Source: Antedon mediterranea | Taxonomy: Eukaryota; Echinodermata; Crinoidea; Comatulida; Antedonidae | Direction of reading: 5' to 3' | Assembly: GCF_964355755.1 (NCBI RefSeq) | Contig: NC_092674.1 | Location: 24,764,001 to 24,828,000, forward strand | DNA length: 64,000 nt | Shown: piece by piece, positions 48,001-58,400 of the stretch | Layout of the letters: each line of letters begins with the position of its first letter | Position numbering within the stretch: position 1 is the stretch's first letter | Position numbers and translations under genes: made by a program | Notes under the pieces: generated by a model | Seen by the model: only the letters and a program-made list of their open reading frames with translations | The model's database searches: none | Told to the model about the DNA's origin: nothing

Positions 48001-51000
48001 TTAGATTTGGAAGTACGATATGGTTATGCTTTTTTCTAAAGCAAAAACGCTGTGAAAACGGAAAATGGCAAAGTGGAAGGTTAGATACTCTAGCACCAAA
48101 GCAATATAATCTATTAAACTGATATGATTCGAGAATGTTCATTAGAAAGTTATAACCGTAAATAATAACATTTAGGCCTACCTGTAGTTTGATTGCCTCC
48201 GATAAAACCATTCGTCACGTGGTTGAAGGAAGGCTCGAATCCCTGATTAACGGTACGCCCATTGGTTGTGGATGTCACGACGTGTATTGGCTTAATCTTC
48301 TTCTCTTTGACATCTGCGACAAACGGACTACCTGTTTTTTTAGATAGCAAAAATACATATTAGAATTGACATCGTGAATGTTGGGATTGTACGTTAACCA
48401 ACTGAGGCCTATACTTCCTATAAACAAGATAAGATAAGATAAGATAACTTTTATTGATCCTCAAAAAGGAAATTCATTGCTCGTCATAATAACAAAGAAA
48501 ACACTATAAAAACAAATATAGCATAAAACCATTCATATAAAAACATCTAAAAAATTACAATATAAAATTATCTTCTTGACTTCCTGTTGTACTGGATGAT
48601 ACCGGAGGGAATAAAGGATTTAGCAAATCGATTTGTTTTCACACTGAGGAGCCTCAATCTACCACTTGGATTAAGTTGGTCTATGATCACTTTGTGGAGA
48701 GGATGAGAGGCATCCGACTCAATGCGTTCGAAATCTTTCTGGAGGTGTTCTAGGTGCACATCGGTAAAGGAAGGAACAATCCTATACAACATATTCATGT
48801 GCACACCTTAAAAAACCTAGTACATATTTCGAGACGAGTAGGGGGTGGCCTAGCTCACAGCCATTGTCGTAGATAGACGGAATAGCGCCGGGGTTGGCAG
48901 CACCAATATTGCCGACAAGACGTGACCCTAAAGCTTGGTTTCCACTAGGACGCAACGCAACGACGTATTGACCCAGCGACCCAACACAAGGACGTAACGT
49001 AACGCAAGTGAATTGACCAATCACAAGCGATGGCTTATTCGCTTGTGATAACTTCGCTTGTCATTGGTTAAAACGCTTGCGTTGCGTTTACGTCCTTGCG
49101 TTACGTTCTAGTGGGAACCAAACTGTATTGCGTGTAATCATTAGTGGGAACTACGCTTTAGGGGAGAAGCATTGAAAAGTGTTGTTTCATCCAAGCCCAC
49201 AGCTACATTAACATTAACCTTGTCTGTGTGAATCCCATTTCATCTGGATTCTCATGTTCTCGATTATATGTCTATATTTTATGACAACATTGATGCTATA
49301 CTAATTTAGGACATTCATCAGAACTGCAGATAAAGCTCGAGATTGTACACACATGAAACGATCGGCTTGTCCTCCAACAGAAAAAAACCATACAGTATAC
49401 AGTACCTGGTATCTCTTGCTCAGATAAGAACACACTGATGCCATGCTTCCCTGCTTCTGTCGGTACGTACATAACGGTGAACGTGTCGTCTGGGTTCTTT
49501 GCGATACTTGTTTTTGTCCGAGATGTGGGTCCTTGTTAATGAAGTAGAAATGAATTAAGACTCTTAAGATAGCCATATATATATACGGTAGGTACAATAC
49601 TACAGTATAGCCCTATATTAATTAATGAGATTACAAGCAAGTCATCCATATTGCTAATGGAATGTAAAACTATAATGATGTGTTTTTGTTAAAACTTAAT
49701 TGCAGTGCAGTACACTAGAAAACTGATGAAAATGGTTGGCTCTTGTCTGGGTTCAAGACGGAGTTTTGACTTAAAATTAGTAAAAAGATAAATATTTTTG
49801 CACATACGGCGTAATAGTATACTATTTGAGCTTTTTCCAGACAAAAATCGAAACGTCGACTTGTGGACTAACATAAAAAATACAATAATAAATACAGACT
49901 TGGAGCAAGTCTAATGCCTCTCTTGTGGAGTCACTGATATGCTGCCTACCTTTAACCTTTGCTTTCAGGGAACCTCCACCATACTCTCTTGCATCGACGA
50001 TGAAGCTCGCCGGGTGACCAACAAGAGCTCTGTGAATTCCGTCACCGTTCACGTAAACCTTACCACGTTTCCGAACAGTTAGTTTCAATGGATTATCTAT
50101 AATGGATGACATAACCATAAACATAAATCATAAAATAGAGCATTATAAAATAGGTTCAGATATCGCCAGCTTTCGATTGGCAACGATCCAGGACCCATGT
50201 AGGCCTATGTGTTATTGGTCGTAGCCTGGGCATAGGCAGAACTAAACATGTGTGGGAATCAACGACGAAGCTTGTCCCAATGTGGAAAAATCCAAAGAAT
50301 AGATCGCCGCGATAACTTTAAACATGATTAATTTTCTCGTACGACACTGAGTCCTTTACCTGAAATGAATTTGCCATTCCAACTGATATAAACATTGAAG
50401 ACACCAATGTTGTTGGCAAGTATTCGTATAGTGTACCCTTTACTATTTTCGATGGTTTTTATCGGTAGGTACTGCTGTCCATTGCTTACTTCTACACTCA
50501 AATTCCCTTCACCAGCCTTAGACGCATCCACTTGAAAGAACAACAAAACAGTAGGCCTTATTAGTCTAAATTTTATGCGTCGAAACATTGTACATCATTT
50601 GTAGAAATCAATATTTAGGCCATTCTAATCCAATACAGTTGCTATTCAATATTAATGTCTTTGGAATGTACACTTCCGTCTGCTAAGCTGACCTGACTAT
50701 TTCTAATTTATACATGGGTTTCGATGGCTGAGACAATAGGCTTGGCCTGTAAACTACGAGACACAACTAATTAATACATAATATTTAGGCGGTATACTCA
50801 ATCCTAAACGTATGTTATATAATATTACTACAATCTCGGATGAGTATTAGACAAAATCCTCCCATCACAATTAACTAAGATGTGCTAATGTACTCACAAA
50901 AAACCTCATGTTCGTCTCCAAGTAATACCGTGTCGCCATTGGTTGAAAGTTTTATCTTTCCGGGCTTCGAGCTTATGACGTCATGATCGTAATGCCCTAC

Positions 51001-51940
51001 ATTCAAATGTCGATGTTGTGGTTGTTTGGATGATAATGACAGAAACTCGAGCGAAGGCATTTGAGGTTCTGGTACGATTTCTGGGGAGATCATTACGTTG
51101 AATGGACAACCGTCAATTGTTTGACCATGATACCGAACATTTACCTATGAAAGAATAATAATACAATTGATGCAGAAGTGGAGTAATAATTATGTCCATA
51201 CTGTAGTTTAAGACGTAGGCCTGTATTAATATTTGCACCAACACTATCTTATTCACAATATATATCACCAAGAATGACGATCCACTAGATACAGTACCTT
51301 GTGCTGTACCCGTTCACGTGGTATAAATGACACCTCGACTTCTTGATGGTCAAATGCGTAGACATGGACTTCTGCAGGCTCTCCTAAGTTTTCTACTTCA
51401 ACAGCAAGATCGTTGACGCTCAAAGAAGGGTCAGTCAACCGGATTTGAAAAGTTACCTGTAAAAAATAGGTTTCATAAATAGCATTAATCATAAAAGAGA
51501 TTCCATCCAACAGATGTCCACCCGCCTTATTCGTTTACAATTGGCATATTTTACGGTTAACCTTAACTACTGACGTGACCCTTAAGGAAGAAGCATGTAT
51601 CCAAAGCGCCATGAGCAAGTATCTCATTGGAATCGCGCTACACATACAATCACTCATACATATTGTGTACAATTACGGTGCGACAAGACAGGACGGTGCT
51701 ATTAAGATACAGAGGCAGGCCAATCCTTAAAGTTCTCTATATCTCGTGTACGTAATCAAGTCTCTTACCTTTTCACCAAGATCTGCAAAGTATCCAATCG
51801 AATCTCGTTTCAGCATGGACAGGTTTAAGAGAGCGCTCTCAACTGGATTGGGCCTTCTCAGTGGGGACCGCAAGGAACTAACGTATCTTGCAGTCATCGT
51901 TGCCATTCTTTTGCAAGACAGAATCCAAGTAGTCCTAGAC
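42056..51940 (-). CDS. FLN: Filamin-type protein lacking a visible actin-binding domain, 863 aa
   Basis: Exons are 51769-51940 (coding from the ATG at 51906), 51298-51456, 50898-51144, 50360-50530, 49950-50096, 49406-49531, 48182-48331, 47716-47847, 47253-47378, 46335-46469, 45447-45833, 43922-44134, 43573-43722, 42877-43035 and 42056-42207. They total 2592 nt, all phases consistent. It encodes eight filamin Ig-like repeats; typical closing motifs are GCPFNV, GSPFVAD, GSPYHAE, GSPYKV, GSPFMLE and GSPFKIKLT at the C-terminus. Filamins crosslink actin and anchor receptors through these repeats. Compared with the neighbour at 55466-63904, exon lengths of 159, 171, 147, 126 and 150 nt recur in the same order. 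It has one extra repeat (exons at 48182 to 47253). Its first exon replaces the calponin-homology end with an Arg/Ser-rich stretch (RYVSSLRSPLRRPN) before FADLGEK. An acceptor TTTTTTTTAG just before 51940 implies a 5' UTR intron, so an upstream exon could exist, but none was recognised before 55.4 kb. Confidence 0.88.
43341..43523. mobile_element. Variant TTCCCACTAG MITE in a filamin intron
   Basis: Left end GTGGTTCCCACTAGAACGC and right end CGCTAGTTGGAACCACGCT. The interior shares ACAAGTGAGAACCGACG and GCAGGCGGGGG with the variant at 41289. Confidence 0.7.
44178..44356. mobile_element. TTCCCACTAG MITE in a filamin intron
   Basis: 179 bp with ends AGCGTGGTTCCCACTAG and CTAGTGGGAACCACGCT. It is a complete, uninterrupted copy. 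Confidence 0.85.
44400..44790 (+). mobile_element. Probable LINE 3' end in a filamin intron
   Basis: A decayed coding-like stretch (AAGTCAGAAAACAACGCACA... through CCACGGAGTTTTCAATGA) is followed by AT-rich sequence and an (AAATAAAAT)n tail at 44740-44775. This is the usual 3' architecture of a non-LTR retrotransposon. No intact frame. Confidence 0.4.
44815..44848 (-). pseudogene. Stray copy of part of a filamin exon
   Basis: TTAACCAGGATATTCAACGA and the following GAATGGCTACCACC repeat positions about 43591-43623 of the exon at 43573-43722 almost exactly, about 1.2 kb away inside an upstream intron of the same gene. No splice site flanks it, so it is a fragment and not an alternative exon. 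Confidence 0.65.
45880..46190. mobile_element. AAAGATGTATTGTCC-type MITE copy, degraded
   Basis: It shares AATCAGACTTTGAATAGG, TTGGCTGGCAGTCAATTTG, TTTTTGGTCAAAGTGG and TGTGACATTAAAATG with the other copies. Both terminal repeats are eroded. Confidence 0.55.
46680..47150 (-). mobile_element. Probable LINE 3' fragment, minus orientation
   Basis: On the minus strand a fragment reads GDNAFSVHGLKLWNSI in translation, like the C-terminal end of CR1/L2-type reverse transcriptase proteins. It is followed downstream by CAGCGCTTTGATAATC and a GCTTTATAAATAATG tail with ATT repeats. Frameshifts are present; it lies in a filamin intron. Confidence 0.45.
48427..48450. repeat. GATAA microsatellite
   Basis: Four to five perfect GATAA units in a filamin intron, next to a TTTTATTGATCCTCAAAAAGG stretch that may be another repeat end. 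Confidence 0.6.
48935..49162. mobile_element. Composite TTCCCACTAG MITE in a filamin intron
   Basis: Outer ends AGCTTGGTTTCCACTAG and GTGGGAACTACGCT enclose a further copy with an internal GTTCTAGTGGGAACCAAAC end. It is shorter than the composites at 27.5 and 40.4 kb because the centre is deleted. Confidence 0.7.
49735..49920. repeat. Dispersed repeat, GTCTGGGTTYAAGACGGAG type
   Basis: This segment (TCTGGGTTCAAGACGGAG, TAGTAAAAAGATAAATATT, AATCGAAACG, GTGGACTAACATAAAAAA) recurs at 53588-53802. The other copy has an extra 40-50 bp near its start. Confidence 0.65.
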
Positions 51941-53587
51941 CTAAAAAAAAAAATTAATGATATTACAAAACTATTTAAGTCAAATAACCCCGAAATATTA
52001 TATCTATTACAATCAGAATTGATGAAGCTACAATCGGCCTAACATCACCGTAAGTGAAACATTCGGTTCTTAGATCGTAAAAGAATCTATTCTGACGTTT
52101 GACTGAAAAGAGTTTTTAACCTACTTTCAACTCCAAATAGGACATAAAAATATGATTGAGTGATGTACCACGCACCTATAGCATTGTTAGCTTTAACTAC
52201 TTAGTTTACCATTCCTATTGTTATACGAATAGAAAACTGCGACGAGGACAATAAGAAGAGACAATGGGCTGTCGTTTATATACTATAAAACATCTACTGT
52301 ACTTAAAATAACAATTCACAGTTCACGTAATATTAAATACATCACGTAGATAGGCATATAATGCATTTAGGCATAGACTTTATACAGGTATGGCCCTAGA
52401 TTTGAAACAAGACTGCGGGTATAATTCAAATGAATTAACTACACAGCCTATATTTTCCTATTGTTTTTCTAGTGGAAACACTTTCAGAAGAGTTTTAAAG
52501 CTACAATCAGTCTGGATTAACTTCTTGAAAAGGGGCAGATGTGGCTCGATATTCTCCCAGACGATAGCCACTAGAGCGCCTATAAATAAACCACTTCCTT
52601 CTAAACATCTGTACGACGATCGAGTTCAGTGTATACTACTAAATACTGTTTTGCACATCATAGGCTACATTTGTCCTAATTAGGAGAACTACTAAGATTC
52701 ACAAGTTACGCTCTGCTCATGTCTGGAATAACTACTTTAAAAAAGAGCTGATGTGGCTCGGTCAGAGAGAGGCAGACGACCGACCACTAAACAACATAGT
52801 AAACAGTTCCCTCTAAACATCTGTACGAGTTCAATGTACCAGGCCTACACTCATGCAAAACTACTACTGTTATGTCTACTACTATTACAACACTACTATC
52901 TAACATACAGTGAGCCAAGCACTAAGCTAAGCAACAAAAAAAAAACACTTACCAAATTCAAGCCTAAAAGATTATTGAATTATTATAGAATTCGACGCCA
53001 CACCTACACATACCATACCAGTGTACGCTGTGGATTTCTGACACTACTGTTCCCATGGCCAAACAGCGTCCTACACACTCGTCAAATGTAACCACTGAAG
53101 CGAATTAAGTCAATTCAAAGGATCGTTTCTTCTTCAAAATCTCGACGGTATTGGAATTGAAGGGTGCATTGTATTTGCGAACGTTCAGCACGATTTAGTT
53201 CGATTACTCTATTGTTGTGGTCACACACTCGAATGTCGTACAATGACATAATAGAGAGATAAATAAGAGAGATAAATAGTTTAATTAGTGTAAAACACGC
53301 TATTGCAGAAGTCTGACAGTGTCTTGTAATTGTGAACGATTTTAGTAGAAGTAGAAATTGGTCGGACACGAACAAAATTTATTAGGATAACTATTCTGTC
53401 CAGGTCGATCCGTAAGAGTTTAAAAACAGACGCGGCAAAGTTGTTTCAAGTAATATAATTATGCAAGCTGACGCTAAAGAATTGAGGTGGTGGAGGAGAC
53501 ACGTGAGGAGACAGAAAAGCATCATATCGCAGACGTTGCATCAGATTTTGGATCATCGATGAAACACTTTTGTCTAGCTTCCGTGCC

Positions 53588-53802
53588 ATTAGTCTGGGTT
53601 TCAGACGGAGTTTTGACTTACTATTAGCAGGGAGTTGCTAATTAATAACTCACTGATATTGATATTAGTAAAAAGATAAATATTATGGCGTCATACGTAT
53701 ACTTCTAATTGAGCTTGTAAACTCTTTTTCAGACACAAATCGAAACGGTGGACTAACATAAAAAAAGACAATAAATACAGAATTGGGGCAAGTCTAGCAT
53801 AC
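53588..53802. repeat. Second copy of the GTCTGGGTTTCAGACGGAG repeat
   Basis: Partner of 49735-49920. It carries an insertion around 53623-53668 with GGGAGTTGCTAATTAATAAC. Confidence 0.65.
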
Positions 53803-54279
53803 CATTTGCGGTTACAAGGATCTGAACCAAATTTCCTCCCCAGCTGCTATGCTTACTCCATCGTAAATTATTTTCAATAGTAATAATTATTGTATAAGAA
53901 TGCTCTTAAGTTTCGTTTGTCCATTCGAATAGAGGTTGTGAACTGGCGTATTAGAATATTTATTTTAAAACCGTGTCACTGACAAGATGACTGCATTGTC
54001 ATTTAAAACTTTGGTGCACAAATAACTAAAGGGTAATTAAAATTATTTTAAAACACTGTTTAATTTTTTTAGGGAGTTGACAACTCCCTAATACCATATT
54101 TCATCCTACTATTTTTAGAAGCACATATTCCTCGACAGAGCTGCATCTACAGTAGCAACTTAAAAAATAATATTTCAAACGGATTTTATTTAAGCAGATA
54201 CAGTATTTATAACATATTATCATGTATACATTACAATTTCAAGGTGATACGCATGATTACATCCTTAGCCCATAAGATA

Positions 54280-54740
54280 AATTTTATTGATTGATGTATT
54301 GATTGATGAATTGATTCGATTGATCGATGTACTGATGAATGAATCGATGGATTTATCGATTAATATCGAGGGATTAATTGATTGATCGATGTATTGAATA
54401 ATTGATCATGATTGATTGATTGTTGTATTAATTGATATATTAGTCGATTGTTCGATCGATAAAACATATATAATGTATGATACAATAAATGTCTATTTAT
54501 GAATAAACTGAAATACTTGTAAAATGTTATGATAAAATGATCGATACATTTATCGATTAATATCGATGGATTAATTGATTGATCGATGTATTGAATAATT
54601 GATCAAAGAATTGGTTAATGGATTGTGGTATTGAATGATATATATTTGTCGATTCTTCGATCGATTAAACTGATAATGTATGATACAATAAATGTGTTAA
54701 TGAATAAACTGAAATACTGTAAATAAAATGTTATGAATCA
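54280..54740. repeat. GATTGATC-rich tract with a ~198-bp tandem duplication
   Basis: TTTATCGATTAATATCGA at about 54350 recurs at about 54548. Each is followed by TTGATTGATCGATGTATTGA and, about 100 bp later, AATGTATGATACAATAAATG. The preceding 54280-54345 is simple GATT/GATC repeat. Confidence 0.8.
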
Positions 54741-55085
54741 TAAAAATAAGGAAATTTCCAATTGCAAGACATGTATACACACATTTAACCTACAGTACGG
54801 TATCATGGGACATTCATCTAAGTCTATAATATTAAACCTCAATTTTTACAAAACCTGGCCCCACAGAATATTCAATAGTCATGTCATGCATAGATACAAA
54901 TATAAATTGGTGCATGTACCGTATGTGGCGACAAATGGCATGATGCAACTAGGGCTGAAGCATAGACCATCAAATCCACCAATGATCTAATCTTTTTAAA
55001 ATATTGTCATATAAATTCTGAATTATCTATGTATAATACAGCAATAAATTTTAACATTAAATTAAAAGTATTTGACAGTTACAAA

Positions 55086-55387
55086 AAAAGATGTATTGTC
55101 CCACTGAAGATAATTTTTACAAATTTTTGTTGTTGAATATGCCATTTTAATGTCACATAATAGTTATCCACTTTGACCAAAAATTGGATCTAAACAAAGT
55201 TTAATTACCGGAAGAAACTGAAATTTAAAAAAAAAAATGGTCAAATTGGCTGCCAGAAAATGATTTTTGGTTGAATTAACCATTTAATATGTTATTTTAT
55301 AAGTAAAAACATCATTTATTTTTCGTTTTATTTTCTACGTAAGTGATCTTTATTTTTCATGTTTTTGGGGGACAATACATCTTTAAG
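55086..55387. mobile_element. AAAGATGTATTGTCC MITE, best-preserved copy
   Basis: Left end AAAAGATGTATTGTCCC and right end GGGGACAATACATCTTTAA are inverted repeats, about 300 bp apart. The interior carries GCCATTTTAATGTCACATAA and CCAAAAATTGGATC. It lies just past the 3' end of the upstream filamin gene. Confidence 0.75.
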
Positions 55388-55465
55388 ACTTAATTTAATT
55401 TGGTGATTCCCGAAAACAAAACAACCTCTTATCGTTCGCAGCAATGCGATTTATATATAATCATT

Positions 55466-58400
55466 TTAAGCGTTTATAGAATTAATATTAGGTTCACTGA
55501 GACGTCTCAGATCCTGCGGATGTTTTGAGTTCACAGTATTCAAGTGGTCCTGGTCTTTCACGATCCACACTCGGAACGGGCTACCAGGCACGTGGACATC
55601 GGACCACTGGACGGATACTTTATATTCACCGGTCTGAGTGGGATTGTACTTGACGTTTATCAGTCGGTCGTTTTCAACAGAGCGAGTTAATTTTACGTTA
55701 AAAGAACCTGTGAAAAAAATTTAAAAAGTGAAATAACATTTTTAAAAAATAAACAAAAATAAATATTACAAAATAGAAAAAAATTAATAAAATAATAATT
55801 ATATAAGATAATTAAAACATTTTATTAACTGTGTATGTATATTGACTATGCTATGTTTGTTGGATTTGGATAGCCGAATGGTTAGGACACTTGACTGTCA
55901 TACAGATAGACCCGGGTTCAATGCCCGACAACTCCCAGTCCACTCAGCTGTAAAATGAGTACCTGGTTGAAAATACTAGGAAGAAAAAAGGCGGCGTGGA
56001 AAGAAACTGGCCACCCTACCACATAATGCCGAGGCTTAGTACAATGAGCTCCTAACAGCTCATCCCCTACGTTCAGAGAACACGGGACTCACCACCTTTA
56101 TGTTTGTTTATTTGTTTTATTGTTTTCCACTCACACTCACAGAACATTAACAATTGTCTTTTTCTTTATTTTAAATAATATTAAAAAATATATAATCATA
56201 TAAAACACAATAAAAAAAAGTGAGTTTGTATGCTATCATATACCAAGCTCATTAGTTGACCCTCTGATTAAAAAATATATTGAAAAAAATGCATAAAATT
56301 GTTGTATACCAACTAATATCATCTACCTTTAGGTCCATGGACACGAATCTTAAGCTGGCCAGCTCCTGCACCACTTGTGTCACAGTTGAACCTACCGTCA
56401 AAGTTTGACATTATGCCATGAACTAAACCTGAGCCAAAACAATGCACCTTGCTGGCATCAGGAGGCTGATTCACATGGAAAATAAATGGGCTTCCTATAA
56501 TGATGTAAAATAAGTGAATTAATAATGAAGTCATTAAAAGAGCAAATCTTTATCTTCATTATAACCATTAGCAATGGCGTAATGGCTATGAGCGCTCACT
56601 GGCTAAACCCTCTGAGCAGTGCTCAGAGGAAAAACAGGCAATAAAATAAGTGGAAAAAGGCTAAAAATGCCCGAGGCATCCAGCGTTAGGCCTATGCCAC
56701 TGACCATTAGCCTAGGCTGTAGACATTGATTTTCATAGACATTGATAGGCATGTGGATTTTGGAACACATGGGTGACTATTTGCATCGGACTATCATAAA
56801 GCTAGCTATTTATTATCATCCTTAAGCTTAAATGGCAATTGATGAAATTCGGACCCTGACATGATTTAAAAAAAAATTTAACCAGTAAATAATCTAATAC
56901 CGATACTAATCTGGCAAACAATGAACTAATCTACAGTGAGACTATGTTTAAAGATATTGTCCCCCCGAAAAACAATGTTTTTGTTGAATAAGCCATTTTA
57001 ATGTCACATACCTGTAATAGTTATTCACTTTAACCAAAAAATCGATTTGAAAAAAAAATTATTTACATGACAAATTTGTAATTTAAAGCAAAAAATAGTC
57101 AATGGCTTTTTGGTTGAATTTAATGGTATATTTTGTCTTTTTATAAGTGAAAACACTATTTTTTACAGGAGCGATTAACTAAAATAAAACTTCGAAATGG
57201 CCTATTCAAAGCCTTTTTTTTAAATTAATCTTCATTTTTCATGTTTTTGGGAGACATTTTTAAAGTAAATTGTAGAAAATGCCATTCTCTGTTTATTCTA
57301 CCTTGGATGTGTTCTTGTCCAAATTTGATTTCCAAGGTATGCCTTCCAACTTCAGTAGGATTGATAAGAAGTGAATAGGTGCCGTCTTGATTATCGCCGA
57401 TATGCACTTCAGCGTATGTGGTAGGACCAACACAGCGGGAAATTAACTCGCCTGAAACATAAGAAATATAATAGATGGAAATGGAAATAGGCGTGGAGTG
57501 GAGTTGTGGCTTGGTGGTTATGTCCTGTTTTTTCTAATGACAAATTATGACTCCACTCCCAAAGACTTGTAATAAGACTTTGTTTATGTAGAGCATCTGG
57601 TGTATATGTTTGTCTTGTGAACAGGATTGCCACCTTTAATGAATTCGCTTATTGTTATCCTTGGCAATTTGCCTAAATATATAAACAAAACAATTAACAT
57701 GCTAAAGCTGGTTGTTTTCATTACATCTTAAAAATATCAGGAGTCATTAATGGAAATTATACTAATTGAATGGTACTAAAGACAGGATGGACAAAATGAT
57801 TATTACTTAGAATTCAAATTCGAAAAACGTTTATTGTCCAATATTCATAAAAAAATAATAAATTGGAAAGGTGTTGTTTGATATACTACTAAAATAACAT
57901 GAGTACAAAAAGTAAAAATTAAAAAACAATATAAATAAACTTTGGCTGGTTATAATAAAATAATAACAAACAAATAACTGATTAACAGACTGAATAAATT
58001 GAAAAAAGAAAATTTAACAACATTTATAATATACCTGTGCCTGCTTCTTTAACGTCAATAACAAGCCTCGACCTTTGACCTGCAATCAGAGTGCGCAAAA
58101 GCTCTGTGTGCTTTGTAGTGACTGCCTGAGCACGTGCCTTCTCTCCTACTTTCACAGAAAACGGTGACCCCATCACCTTATCACCTGACCATGTCACATG
58201 GAGCAGATATGTACCTAGAAATAAAATTACCGTATATAAAAACTTTACAAAAATACCAATAATTTTGTTAAAGTATTTAAATTTGTGCCATTTTGCATTG
58301 GTTTTTCTAGAGTATTCTATAAAATAGCTCCACCATATGAAAATCATTTTTTTTAATATTCTGTTTTGGGTTTTTACCGCTTTATAATCGAAATTGTTCA

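Larger units (their letters stand above)
51941..55465. other. Spacer between the two filamin genes
   Basis: No calponin-homology exon or other coding exon was recognised on either strand. It holds a tandem duplication with GATGTGGCTCG and CTAAACATCTGTACGA (52505-52640 and 52720-52840), a dispersed repeat (53588-53802), a 198-bp tandem (54345-54740) and a MITE (55086-55387). Confidence 0.6.

Noticed and set aside
48568-48804. 78-aa minus-strand open frame
   Set aside because: The reading has some coding character (HLEHLQKDFERIES) and may be a decayed retroelement fragment, but no start, splice or family evidence was found.
52390-53091. Plus-strand open frames between the filamin genes
   Set aside because: They have no splice signals or family similarity, and lie in duplicated non-coding sequence.
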